Source of the DNA: TK10-74A sp965217625
Lineage (GTDB): Bacteria > Chloroflexota > Dehalococcoidia > Bin125
Length of the DNA stretch: 64,000 nt
Direction: 5' to 3'
NCBI GenBank assembly: GCA_965217625.1
Contig: OZ244557.1
Location: 2,170,001 to 2,234,000, forward strand
This document shows positions 18,960 to 29,057 of the stretch, piece by piece (position 1 is the stretch's first letter; each line of letters opens with the position of its first letter). Made by a program: the position numbers and the translations under genes. The notes under the pieces are model-generated. The model searched no databases. It was not told where the DNA came from and saw only the letters and a list, made by a program, of their open reading frames with translations.

Positions 18960-19406
18960 ATGGCGAAGCTCACGCTGGAGATCATCACGGGCGAGCGGCT
19001 GCTGCTGCGCGAAGAAGAGATCGACGAGGTCGTCGCGCCCGGCAGTCTGGGCGAACTGGGCATCCTGCCCAGCCACGCCCCGCTGGTCACGAGCCTGCAG
19101 GCCGGATCGCTGCGCGTGAAGCGCGCCGGCGCCGAGGACGACTTCTTCGTCAGCGGCGGCTTCCTGGAGATCCGCGCCAACCACGTCAAGGTCCTCGCCG
19201 ACTCCGCCGAGCGCGGCACGGAGATCGACCTCGACCGCGCCGAGGTGGCCCGGCAGCGCGCCGAGGATCGCCTGCGCGGCGAGGCGACGGTGGACCGCGT
19301 GCGGGCCGAAGTGGCGCTGCGGCGGTCGCTGATGCGCCTCAAGGTCGCGCGGCGCCGGCGTCGCGGCCGGGCCGACATGGGGCCCGGGCAAGGCGGAGCC
19401 GAGTAG
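18960..19406 (+). CDS. atpC: ATP synthase F1 subunit epsilon
   Basis: 148 residues. N-terminal beta sandwich: LEIITGERLLLREEEIDEVVAPGSLGELGILPSHAPLVTSLQAGSL. The C-terminal part is two helices with an Arg-rich end (RRRRRGRA). Epsilon couples gamma to the c-ring and can inhibit ATP hydrolysis. The last ~15 residues are longer and more basic than usual. Confidence 0.94.
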   Translation: MAKLTLEIITGERLLLREEEIDEVVAPGSLGELGILPSHAPLVTSLQAGSLRVKRAGAEDDFFVSGGFLEIRANHVKVLADSAERGTEIDLDRAEVARQRAEDRLRGEATVDRVRAEVALRRSLMRLKVARRRRRGRADMGPGQGGAE

Positions 19407-19502
19407 CCGTCGCCGCCCCGGCGCGAGCGTCAGACGCCCCGGGTCGTGGTACGTTGATCCGAGGCTGACGCGCGCCCCGGCGCGGCGGAAGGGCGTCCCA
19501 CG

Positions 19503-20807
19503 ATGGAGCCGCTGTACCGCGTGCAAGGCGGCGGGCCGCTGCGAGGCGACGTCCGCACCAGCGGCGCGAAGAACGCCGCGCTGCCCTGTCTGGCCGCCAC
19601 GCTGCTCACCGCCGAGCCCTGCACGATCCGCAACCTGCCCGCCATCGCCGACGTCACCGGCTTCCTGGAGATCCTGCGCCGGCTCGGCGCGGAGGTCGAT
19701 CACGACCCGGCGGCGCACTGCGTCACCGTGCGCGCGGCCGGGCCGCTGGCGGAGGCGCCGCCGGATCGCCTCGTCGCCAACCAGCGCGCCTCGTTCCTGG
19801 TGATGGGGCCGCTGCTGGCCCGCGAGGGTCGCGGCGCCTGCGCGGCGCCCGGCGGCGACATCATCGGCCAGCGCCCGCTCGACGTGCACCTGCGCGGCTT
19901 TCGCGCCCTCGGCGCCGACGTGCGCACCGAGGCCGGGCGTTTCGTCGCCGCCGGGCGCCTGCGCGGCGCGCGCATCGTGCTCGACTACCCCAGCGTGCTC
20001 GGCACCGAGAACCTGATCCTGGCCGCCGTCCGCGCCGAGGGCGAGACGGTGATCGTCAACGCCGCCGCCGAGCCCGAGGTCGAGGCGCTGGCCGCGCTGC
20101 TCTCGGCGATGGGGGCCCGCATCCGCGGCGCGGGCTCGCACACCGTCACCGTGTCCGGCGTCGGCGCCCTGCGCGGGGCCGACTACACGCTGATCCCCGA
20201 CCGCATCGAGGCGGGCACCTTCGCCATCGCGGCCGCGATCACCGGCGGCGACGTGCGCGTCCACGACGTGCGCCCGCGCCACCTCGACGCGCTGCTGTTC
20301 AAGCTGCGCGAGATCGGCGTCGAGATCGACGAGGACGATCACACGCTGCGCGTGCGCCGTCGCGGGCCGCTGCGCCCGACCACCGTGCAGGCCGTGCCCT
20401 TCCCCGGCCTCGCCACCGACCTGCAGGCCCTGGTGACCACGCTGCTCACCCAGGCCGAGGGCGTCAGCGTCGTCAACGAGCGCGTCTTCGAGAACCGCCT
20501 GGGCTACGTCGCGGAGCTACGCAAGATGGGCGCGCGCATCGTCACCGCCGGCGCCACCGCGATCGTGCAGGGCCCGGCGCCGCTGCACGGCGCGGTCGTG
20601 CAGGGCCTCGACGTGCGCGCCTCGGCGGCGCTGGTCGTCGCCGCGCTCGTCGCCGACGGCGAGACCGAAGTGCAGGACATCGTCCATCTCGAGCGCGGCT
20701 ACGAAGACCTCGGCCGCAAGCTGCGCGGCCTGGGCGCGGTCGTGGAGCGGCGGGACGGCGCGCCGGCGACCGTCGCGTCCGATCCCAGCGGCGCGCCCGG
20801 CGTTTGA
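19503..20807 (+). CDS. murA: UDP-N-acetylglucosamine 1-carboxyvinyltransferase with Asp in the Cys115 position
   Basis: 434 residues. First committed step of peptidoglycan synthesis: transfer of enolpyruvate from PEP to UDP-GlcNAc. Conserved parts are TSGAKNAALPCLAATLL (Lys and Asn of the PEP site), RASFLVMGPLLAR, a DRIEAGTFAIAAAIT strand, and a C-terminal HLERGYEDLGRKLRGLGA. The catalytic loop reads PGGDIIGQRPLD: the Cys that fosfomycin alkylates in E. coli (Cys115) is Asp119 here, as in mycobacteria and chlamydiae. Starts about 95 bp after atpC. This supports a peptidoglycan wall. Confidence 0.95.
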   Translation: MEPLYRVQGGGPLRGDVRTSGAKNAALPCLAATLLTAEPCTIRNLPAIADVTGFLEILRRLGAEVDHDPAAHCVTVRAAGPLAEAPPDRLVANQRASFLVMGPLLAREGRGACAAPGGDIIGQRPLDVHLRGFRALGADVRTEAGRFVAAGRLRGARIVLDYPSVLGTENLILAAVRAEGETVIVNAAAEPEVEALAALLSAMGARIRGAGSHTVTVSGVGALRGADYTLIPDRIEAGTFAIAAAITGGDVRVHDVRPRHLDALLFKLREIGVEIDEDDHTLRVRRRGPLRPTTVQAVPFPGLATDLQALVTTLLTQAEGVSVVNERVFENRLGYVAELRKMGARIVTAGATAIVQGPAPLHGAVVQGLDVRASAALVVAALVADGETEVQDIVHLERGYEDLGRKLRGLGAVVERRDGAPATVASDPSGAPGV

Positions 20808-20836
20808 CTGTCAGCCGACGCCGGGGCCGGTATGAT
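20808..20836 (+). promoter_or_regulatory. Probable sigma70-type promoter for mreB
   Basis: CTGTCA (20808-20813, 4 of 6 to TTGACA), exactly 17 bp, then TATGAT (20831-20836, 5 of 6 to TATAAT), 68 bp before the mreB ATG. TTGACT two to four bases further up (20804-20809) overlaps the murA end but would give a 21-bp spacer. Confidence 0.5.
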
Positions 20837-20904
20837 CCTCTCGGTGCGCTCGCGGTCCGGCCGGCCGCGCCGCGCTGCACGTCGCACGGAAGCCTGAGGG
20901 AGCC

Positions 20905-21942
20905 ATGGCGCTCGGCAAGAAGATCGGCATCGACCTGGGCACGGCGAACATCCTCGTCGCGATCCGGGGCCAGGGGGTGGTGCTGCGCGAGCCCGCGGTG
21001 GTCGCGCTGTCGCAGCGCGACAACGCCGTCGTCGCCGTGGGCGAGGACGCCCGCGCGATGATGGGCCGCAGCCCCGAGGGGATCAGCATCGTGCGGCCCA
21101 TGCGCGACGGCGTCATCGCCGACTACGTCGTGGTGGAAGCGATGCTGCGCTACTTCCTGGGCCGCGTGACGGGCCGCCTCAACCTGGTCCGGCCGGAGGT
21201 CATGATCAGCGCCCCGGCGGGGGTCAACACCGTCGAGCAGCGGGCCGTGCGCGACGCCGCCGAGCAGGCGGGCGCGCGTCGCCCCGCGCAGCTCGTCCCG
21301 GAGCCGCTGGCGGCGGCGATCGGCGCCGGCCTGCCCGTCGCGACGCCGCGCGGGAACCTCGTCGTCGATATCGGCGGCGGCCGCACCGAGGCGGCCGTGA
21401 TCTCGATGTACGGGATGGTCGTCTGGCACTCCGAGCGCGTGGCCGGCAATCGCTTCGACGAGGCCATCCAGAACTACGTCAAGCGCCGCCACAGCCTGAT
21501 CATCGGCGAGCGCACCGCCGAGGACCTGAAGATCGCCATCGGCTCGGCGCTGCCCGTCGAGGACACGCTGCGCACGCAACTGCGCGGGCGCGACCAGGTG
21601 AGCGGCATGCCGCGCACGGTCACCGTCACCTCGAACGAGATCGCCACCGCGCTGCAGGAGCCGCTGGCCGGCGTCGTGGGCGTGATCCGTTCCGTGTTGG
21701 AGGAGATGCCGCCGGAGCTCTCGGCCGACGTCATCGACCGCGGCGTCGTGCTGACCGGCGGCGGGGCGCTGCTGCGCAACGTCGACCGCCTGCTGACCGA
21801 GGAGACGGGCATCCCCTGCCACATCGCCGACCGGCCGCTGGATTGCGTGGCCGAGGGCGCGGCGATCGCGCTGGAGTACATCGACGTGATCCGGCGCTCG
21901 CTGCCCAGCGACGAGGGCATGCTGGCCGGCGCGATCGAGTAG
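20905..21942 (+). CDS. mreB: MreB/Mbl-like actin homologue
   Basis: 345 residues. Bacterial actin with KKIGIDLGTANILVAI (phosphate 1), a VDIGGGRTEAAVIS phosphate 2 loop near residue 150, and VLTGGGALLRNVDRLL for the adenosine loop. MreB assembles on the inner membrane and guides lateral peptidoglycan synthesis. The usual mreC and mreD partners do not follow; instead rex lies convergent 8 bp downstream. It follows murA, so two wall-synthesis genes sit together. A rod or elongated cell shape is suggested but not shown. Confidence 0.93.
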   Translation: MALGKKIGIDLGTANILVAIRGQGVVLREPAVVALSQRDNAVVAVGEDARAMMGRSPEGISIVRPMRDGVIADYVVVEAMLRYFLGRVTGRLNLVRPEVMISAPAGVNTVEQRAVRDAAEQAGARRPAQLVPEPLAAAIGAGLPVATPRGNLVVDIGGGRTEAAVISMYGMVVWHSERVAGNRFDEAIQNYVKRRHSLIIGERTAEDLKIAIGSALPVEDTLRTQLRGRDQVSGMPRTVTVTSNEIATALQEPLAGVVGVIRSVLEEMPPELSADVIDRGVVLTGGGALLRNVDRLLTEETGIPCHIADRPLDCVAEGAAIALEYIDVIRRSLPSDEGMLAGAIE

Positions 21943-21950
21943 CGCGCCGA

Positions 21951-22637
21951 TCAGCCGCCGGGCGCCGCCGCGGATCCGTCCTGCGTGAGGAGGCCCTCCC
22001 GCGTGAGGAAGCCCTCCCGTGTGAGGAAGTAGGTCATGCTCTGCAGCGAGAGCACCGGGTCGATCTGACGCAGTTGCACGCCGCGCGGCACGCGCACGGC
22101 GACAGGCGCGTAGTTGATCACCGCGTGCACCCCGTTCGCGACGAGCACGTCGATCACGTGCTGGGCGATCTCGCCCGGCACCGCCACGATCCCGATGTCG
22201 ACCGGCTGCTCCCGCAGCGACTCCCCGAGCTGCCCCACGTCCTCGATGACCAGCGATCCCTCGCGACGGCCGATCAGGCTGGGGGAGGAGTCGAACGCCT
22301 TGACGATGTGGAAGCCCTGCGGCGCGAAGCCGCCGTAGCTCAGGATCGCCTGCCCCAGCCGGCCCGCCCCCACCAGCGCCATCTGCCACTCGCGGTCCAG
22401 GCCCAGGATGCTGCGCAGCGTGTCGAGCAGGTGGCGCACGTTGTAGCCGCGCCCCTGCTTGCCGAAGCGCCCGAAGTACGACAGGTCCTTGCGAATCTGG
22501 GCGGGCGTCACGCCCAACTCGCTGCCCAGCTCCCGCGAACTGACCACGGGGCGGCCCTCCATGTCGAGCAGGGCCAGGGCGCGCACGTAGACCGGCAGCC
22601 GGTTGATGACGACTTCGGGGATTTCGTGGACCGTCAC
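21951..22637 (-). CDS. rex: Redox-sensing transcriptional repressor Rex
   Basis: 228 residues from the GTG at 22637 (starting VTVHEIPEVVINRLPVY); frame upstream of this is open but not Rex-like. The winged helix carries SSRELGSELGVTPAQIRKDLSYFG, and the Rossmann NADH-binding loop is VGAGRLGQAI (residues 89-98). Rex represses fermentation and respiration genes until NADH rises. The C-terminus has an oddity: FLTREG, FLTREG, LLTQDG in a row, made by an 18-bp tandem repeat. It is divergent from the gene at 22801. Confidence 0.93.
   Translation of the reverse strand: MTVHEIPEVVINRLPVYVRALALLDMEGRPVVSSRELGSELGVTPAQIRKDLSYFGRFGKQGRGYNVRHLLDTLRSILGLDREWQMALVGAGRLGQAILSYGGFAPQGFHIVKAFDSSPSLIGRREGSLVIEDVGQLGESLREQPVDIGIVAVPGEIAQHVIDVLVANGVHAVINYAPVAVRVPRGVQLRQIDPVLSLQSMTYFLTREGFLTREGLLTQDGSAAAPGG
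21979..22032. repeat. Three tandem 18-bp repeats inside the rex 3' end
   Basis: Copies at 21979-21996, 21997-22014 and 22015-22032 share the core TCCCG(C/T)GTGAGGA with a few changes. They encode three hexapeptides (FLTREG twice and LLTQDG) on the minus strand near the Rex C-terminus, where the dimer-swapped helix of Rex normally lies. Confidence 0.9.
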
Positions 22638-22800
22638 AGCGCTCGCCCCCGAGCGGACCCCAGCGGGTCCGGCGGGTCCGGCGCCGCCACCGCGACTCCT
22701 CCCCGTCTGGCACGCCCGTGTATGACGTGTCAGTGTATCGGCTGCCGGGGTAGCTACAAACGCGGACCCCCCCGCCCGGCGCAACCCATAGAGTGAGCCG

Positions 22801-23583
22801 ATGCCGGGATCGCGAGTCGTGCTGGACGCCGGGCTGCTGCCGTCGCTGCGGGAGCGTCCCTGCGCCTACCCCGACGCCCGGCCCCCCGATCAGCGCGCGC
22901 CGTACGTCTACGCCGCCGGCAGGGCTCACCTGCTCGGCGAGGGCGAGCGCCCCGACGAACTCCTCCGGTCACTGGGCGGCGCCCCGATCGCGGCCCGCAT
23001 CCCCGTGCTCGCCGTGGGCTCGAACGCCTACCCCCGGCAGCTGCTCGACAAGTTCGCCACGGCCCGCCTCGCCGACGACAGCGTCCCCACGCTGCGCTGT
23101 CGCGCGCCGCACGTCGCGATCGCCTACGCCGGGGCGCTCTCGCGCTGGCGCTACATCCCGGCGACGCTGCGCGCCCTGCCGGGCGTGTCGTGCGACACCT
23201 GGCTGCAGTGGCTGACCGTGGAGCAACTCACGCGCATCTCGTCGACGGAGGGGCCGGCCTACCGGCTCGTGGCGGCGCCCGGCGTCGTCGCGCCGATGAT
23301 GGGGGCGCGGCCGGTGACCGCGCTCGGCTGGGCGCACGAGTCGCTGCTCGACCTCGGCGGCGGGCCCGTCGGCCTGGCGGAGATCGGCCAGCGGGCGCTG
23401 CTCGATCACGTCCTGCACGGCGTCGATGCGGGGGCCGCGTGGGACGGCTGCGCGCTGCCGGCGGCGGCGATCGCGCCGCTGCGAGGCTGGCTGCGGCAGC
23501 GCAGCGCCCCGAATCCGCTGCCGCCGTCGTGGCGCCGAATCGAGCGCGAAGCGGCGTCCTTCGCGGCCTACCTGTCCGGATAG
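22801..23583 (+). CDS. Hypothetical protein, possible gamma-glutamylcyclotransferase-like fold
   Basis: 260 residues. No confident family. IPVLAVGSNAYPRQLLDKF (around residue 75) resembles the GSN loop that opens the GGCT/BtrG-like fold, and AYAGALSRWRYIPATL follows. If so it might bind gamma-glutamyl or other acyl-amine substrates; this is a weak inference from one motif. No signal peptide or membrane segment. ATG start directly downstream of the divergent rex promoter region. Confidence 0.6.
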   Translation: MPGSRVVLDAGLLPSLRERPCAYPDARPPDQRAPYVYAAGRAHLLGEGERPDELLRSLGGAPIAARIPVLAVGSNAYPRQLLDKFATARLADDSVPTLRCRAPHVAIAYAGALSRWRYIPATLRALPGVSCDTWLQWLTVEQLTRISSTEGPAYRLVAAPGVVAPMMGARPVTALGWAHESLLDLGGGPVGLAEIGQRALLDHVLHGVDAGAAWDGCALPAAAIAPLRGWLRQRSAPNPLPPSWRRIEREAASFAAYLSG

Positions 23584-23646
23584 CCGAAATCCGGCGGATC
23601 GCCCGTGTTTTCGGTCGTTTATGGGCCTATGTCGCAAGCCCCGGAG

Positions 23647-23655
23647 TGCTAGAAT
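23647..23655 (+). promoter_or_regulatory. Extended -10 element upstream of gyrA
   Basis: TGCTAGAAT: TG-n followed by TAGAAT (5 of 6 to TATAAT), 58 bp before the gyrA ATG. No clear -35 at 16-18 bp. The same TGCTA form recurs in other gaps of this window. Confidence 0.45.
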
Positions 23656-23712
23656 GATGGGGCATATGGCGCTGGACCCCAGCCCCATCCCGCTCCGAGA
23701 GGGACAACGCTC

Positions 23713-26328
<2,616 letters not shown>

Positions 26329-26370
26329 TTATCCGCCCGGCCCGTGGTGGTGGTCGTGGTGTCCGTGCGA

Positions 26371-26389
26371 GGGCTCCGCACCGGAGCCC
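26371..26389. terminator. Hairpin between convergent gyrA and a small Cys-rich gene
   Basis: Perfect 8-bp stem GGGCTCCG / CGGAGCCC with a CAC loop, 43 bp after the gyrA stop and 12 bp after the stop of the minus-strand gene. No T-tract on either side, so it may only slow polymerase or protect 3' ends. Confidence 0.45.
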
Positions 26390-26400
26390 GGCGCATCCTG

Positions 26401-26640
26401 TCAACAGCCCGGCTGGCCCGGGTTCCCGCAGCAGAGCGACAAGTGCCGCAGCTTGAGCCAGTTGTTGCGCGCGAACAGCCCCAGCGTCGTCGCCGTGGAG
26501 GCGTCGGAGTGGCGCCAGCTGAGCAGCATCCGGCGTAGTCTGGGCCAATTCCGGCGCACGAAGCGGTACAGGCCGGCCGGTATGGAAGCGCAGGCGGTGA
26601 GCGCGCCGCTGAGCACGGCGAGGAGTGGCAGGTGCGGCAT
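26401..26640 (-). CDS. Small basic protein with a cysteine-rich C-terminus (unknown function)
   Basis: 79 residues. The start is well supported: GAGGAG sits 7 bases before the ATG. The N-terminus is hydrophobic (LPLLAVLSGALTACASIPAGLY) and could be a membrane anchor or signal. A basic Trp/Arg-rich middle follows, and the protein ends LCCGNPGQPGC, with CC and a final Cys framing two Gly-Pro turns. The tail looks like a metal or redox site. It is the only gene in the 430-bp gap between gyrA and tsaE. I believe similar tails occur in small Chloroflexota proteins but cannot confirm it here. Confidence 0.6.
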   Translation of the reverse strand: MPHLPLLAVLSGALTACASIPAGLYRFVRRNWPRLRRMLLSWRHSDASTATTLGLFARNNWLKLRHLSLCCGNPGQPGC

Positions 26641-26706
26641 CGATCGCTCCTCGCTGACCGGCGTTCCTCACCGACCGAATCAGGGGGCCCGCAGCCGGAC
26701 CTCCCC

Positions 26707-26755
26707 ACTGGCCCTACGTACTGGCCCCATCCTATCCGCTCCAGCACACTGGCCC
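26707..26755. repeat. Three ACTGGCCC copies before tsaE
   Basis: ACTGGCCC occurs at 26707-26714, 26720-26727 and 26748-26755, spaced 13 and 28 bp, in the intergenic strip just before tsaE. It may be an operator or chance; no known binding site is recognised. Confidence 0.35.
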
Positions 26756-26756
26756 C

Positions 26757-27290
26757 ATGACCGCCGACCCGCAGCTCGCCGACGCCCCGCCCGCCGTTTG
26801 GCAGGTCCGCACGCACGACCCCGCGGAGACGCGGTCCCTCGGCGCGACGCTGGGGGCGCTCGCGCCCCGCGGCGCGGTCGTGCTCCTGCAGGGCGACTTG
26901 GGCACCGGCAAGACGGTCGTCGCCCAGGGCGTCGGACGCGGTCTCGGCGTGCCGGGCATCGTCAACAGCCCCACCTTCGTGCTCGTCAACGAGCACCTGG
27001 GCGGTCGCCTGCCCATGCTGCACGCCGACCTCTATCGCCTCGACGACGCGGCCGAGATCGCGGAGCTGGTGCTCGATGAGCTGGCCGCCGACGGCGTGCT
27101 GCTCGTCGAGTGGCCCGAGCGCAGCGCCGAGCCCATAGCCGAGGACGTCCTTCGCGTCACGATCACCCCCGGCGCTGGCCCCGAGGAGCGCACGCTCACC
27201 TGGGAGGCGCGGGGCGCCCGCTCGCGGGCCCTGCTGGACCGTCTGCGCGCCGCATGCGGCTCCGAACCCGCCCAGCCCGAAACCATCTAG
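26757..27290 (+). CDS. tsaE: tRNA threonylcarbamoyladenosine biosynthesis ATPase TsaE
   Basis: 177 residues. P-loop GDLGTGKT at residues 46-53, then GIVNSPTFVLVNEH (the family switch region), HADLYRLDDAAE and LLVEWPER. TsaE drives the TsaB-TsaD-TsaE complex that adds t6A to position 37 of ANN-decoding tRNAs. The stop is 2 bp from the tsaB GTG. The C-terminal ~40 residues are a divergent extension. Confidence 0.93.
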   Translation: MTADPQLADAPPAVWQVRTHDPAETRSLGATLGALAPRGAVVLLQGDLGTGKTVVAQGVGRGLGVPGIVNSPTFVLVNEHLGGRLPMLHADLYRLDDAAEIAELVLDELAADGVLLVEWPERSAEPIAEDVLRVTITPGAGPEERTLTWEARGARSRALLDRLRAACGSEPAQPETI

Positions 27291-27292
27291 CC

Positions 27293-28048
27293 GTGGAACT
27301 CTCCATCGACAGCGTCGGCCTGCAGTCCAGCGTCGCCGTCAGCGATGCCGGCCGGCCGCTCGCCGAGGTCAGCTGGCCGACGGGCCGCCGCCATACGCCC
27401 AGCCTGCTGCCCACCGTGGACGCGGCGATGCGCCTCGCCGGCGCCGAGCGGGCTCAACTGACCGCGGTCTTCGTCGACGTGGGGCCGGGCGCCTACGGCG
27501 GCATCCGCGCCGGCATGGCCGCCGCGACGGGGATCGCGCTGGCGCTGGGCCTGCCGGCCGTCGGCGTGGGGCGGCTGGAGATCGAGGCCTACGCCCAGGC
27601 CGCGGCGGGCGTTGTGGCGGCCGTGCACGCGGCCGGGCGCCGGCAGTGGGCCGTCGCGCGGTACTGCGGTCCGGCGTCGGAGTGGGTGCAGGAATCCGGG
27701 CCGCGCTTGGTCCCAGCCGACGATCTGCTCGCCGCTATGCGCGACGGCCCCGCCGGCGTCTGCTGCGGCGACCTGGAGGCCCTGCCCGACGCGACCCGCG
27801 CCGCTCTGCAACGCGACGGCTGGACCCTGAGCGGCCATGCCGCAACGATGCGCCGGGCCGGGCTGCTGGCCGAGCTGGCCTGGCGACGTCTGGAGTCGGC
27901 GCGCGCACGCGGCGACGACTTGCACCCGGCGCGGCTACAGCCGATCTACCTGCGCGAGCCGGCCATCGGCCCGCAGCCCCCGCAGCCCCCGCCGGCGGCG
28001 AAGCAGCCCGAGGCGATGACGCCCGGGACGATGAAGCCCGGACCATAG
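27293..28048 (+). CDS. tsaB: tRNA threonylcarbamoyladenosine biosynthesis protein TsaB
   Basis: 251 residues from GTG 27293, which gives the typical start ELSIDSVGLQSSVAV. ASKHA-fold features: GRRHTPSLLPTVDAAM, then VDVGPGAYGGIRAGMAAATGIALAL, equivalent to the TGPGSFTGLRIG stretch. TsaB is the inactive paralogue that scaffolds TsaD. The C-terminus is Pro-rich. It lies between tsaE and ndk with tight spacing; tsaD itself is not in the window. Confidence 0.88.
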   Translation: MELSIDSVGLQSSVAVSDAGRPLAEVSWPTGRRHTPSLLPTVDAAMRLAGAERAQLTAVFVDVGPGAYGGIRAGMAAATGIALALGLPAVGVGRLEIEAYAQAAAGVVAAVHAAGRRQWAVARYCGPASEWVQESGPRLVPADDLLAAMRDGPAGVCCGDLEALPDATRAALQRDGWTLSGHAATMRRAGLLAELAWRRLESARARGDDLHPARLQPIYLREPAIGPQPPQPPPAAKQPEAMTPGTMKPGP

Positions 28049-28061
28049 AGGGAGTGGGTCG

Positions 28062-28517
28062 ATGAGCAGCGAGCGGACGTTGGTCCTGGTCAAGCCCGAC
28101 GGCGTGCAGCGCGGCCTGATCGGCGAAGTGCTGGGCCGGCTCGAGCGTCGCGGCTTGCAGATCGTGGCGCTCAAGCTGATGCGTATGGACGAGGCGCTGG
28201 CGGCGCGCCACTACGCGGAGCACGTCGAGAAGCCGTTCTACCCCGGCCTACGCGACTTCATGACCAGCGGCCCCCTGGTCGCCGCGGTCTTCGAGGGCGA
28301 GAACGCCGTGCGCGCCGTGCGTCAGGCGATGGGCGCGACCAACCCGCTGGAGTCGCCCCCCGGCTCGATCCGCGGCGACCTCGCCGTCGACCTGGGGCGC
28401 AACATCGTGCACGGCTCCGACTCCCCGGAATCGGGCGCGCGCGAGGTGGCGCTGTTCTTCCGCCCCGAGGAACTGCTGTCGTGGACGCAGGACGCCGCCC
28501 GCTGGGTGCGCGAGTAG
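28062..28517 (+). CDS. ndk: Nucleoside diphosphate kinase
   Basis: 151 residues. Transfers the gamma phosphate between NTPs and NDPs through His117 in NIVHGSDS. Other conserved parts are TLVLVKPDGVQRGLIGE at the start and GATNPLESPPGSIRGDLAVD. Full length. Last gene of the tsaE-tsaB-ndk run. Confidence 0.97.
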   Translation: MSSERTLVLVKPDGVQRGLIGEVLGRLERRGLQIVALKLMRMDEALAARHYAEHVEKPFYPGLRDFMTSGPLVAAVFEGENAVRAVRQAMGATNPLESPPGSIRGDLAVDLGRNIVHGSDSPESGAREVALFFRPEELLSWTQDAARWVRE

Positions 28518-28566
28518 GCGCCGCCCCTCCGCGCCGCCTGGCGAGCGCTAGGCTGGCCCCATGCCC

Positions 28567-28956
28567 TCACTCGATGCGCAGCAGCTGCCGCCCCGCCGAC
28601 CACAGCCCCTCGAGGTTGTAGTAGGCGCGTTCCTCGCGGCCAAAGATGTGCACCACGACGTCGCTGAAGTCGAACAGCTGCCAGCCGCCGTCGCTGCCGC
28701 CCTCGCGCCGCAGGTGGCGGTCGCCCGCCCCGCGCGAGACCGCCAGGCTGAGCGCCTCGAACTGCCGCGACGACGTGGCCGAGGCGATCACGAAGTAGTC
28801 GGTGAAGCCCGCCACCGCGCTCACGTCCAGCAGCACGATCTGCTCCGCCTGCCGGTCCGCCAGCGCGTCGGCGATGCGCCGTCCCAGCGCCTCCGCTTCC
28901 TCCAGGCGCGGGGCTGCGCCTGTGGGAGCGTCGGGCGGGCGGGCGTCGGCGGACAT
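28567..28956 (-). CDS. rsfS: Ribosomal silencing factor RsfS
   Basis: 129 residues from the ATG at 28956; AAGGAG lies about 12 bases upstream. An ATG 66 bp further up is in frame. The DUF143/RsfS core is visible: IVLLDVSAVAGFTDYFVIASATSSRQFEAL, then GWQLFDFSDVVVHIFGREERAYYNLEGLW. RsfS binds L14 on the 50S subunit and blocks subunit joining when nutrients are short. Divergent from mnmA and convergent with ndk. Confidence 0.9.
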   Translation of the reverse strand: MSADARPPDAPTGAAPRLEEAEALGRRIADALADRQAEQIVLLDVSAVAGFTDYFVIASATSSRQFEALSLAVSRGAGDRHLRREGGSDGGWQLFDFSDVVVHIFGREERAYYNLEGLWSAGRQLLRIE

Positions 28957-29057
28957 GGGCGGGGGCGGCTCCTTCGTGCGGCGCGGCGGTCGGGCCGCTC
29001 GCGATGTGGCTGCTCGGGACATGCTAGCCGCCCCGGTCGGTGCGCGGGAGCGGCGTC

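Noticed and set aside
16149..20342. A 1397-codon open frame on the minus strand across atpG, atpD, atpC and murA
   Set aside because: It is antisense to five certain genes and its product is Arg/Ala/Gly/Val/Asp/Leu-rich with no recognisable fold; in DNA this rich in GC, stops are rare on the opposite strand.
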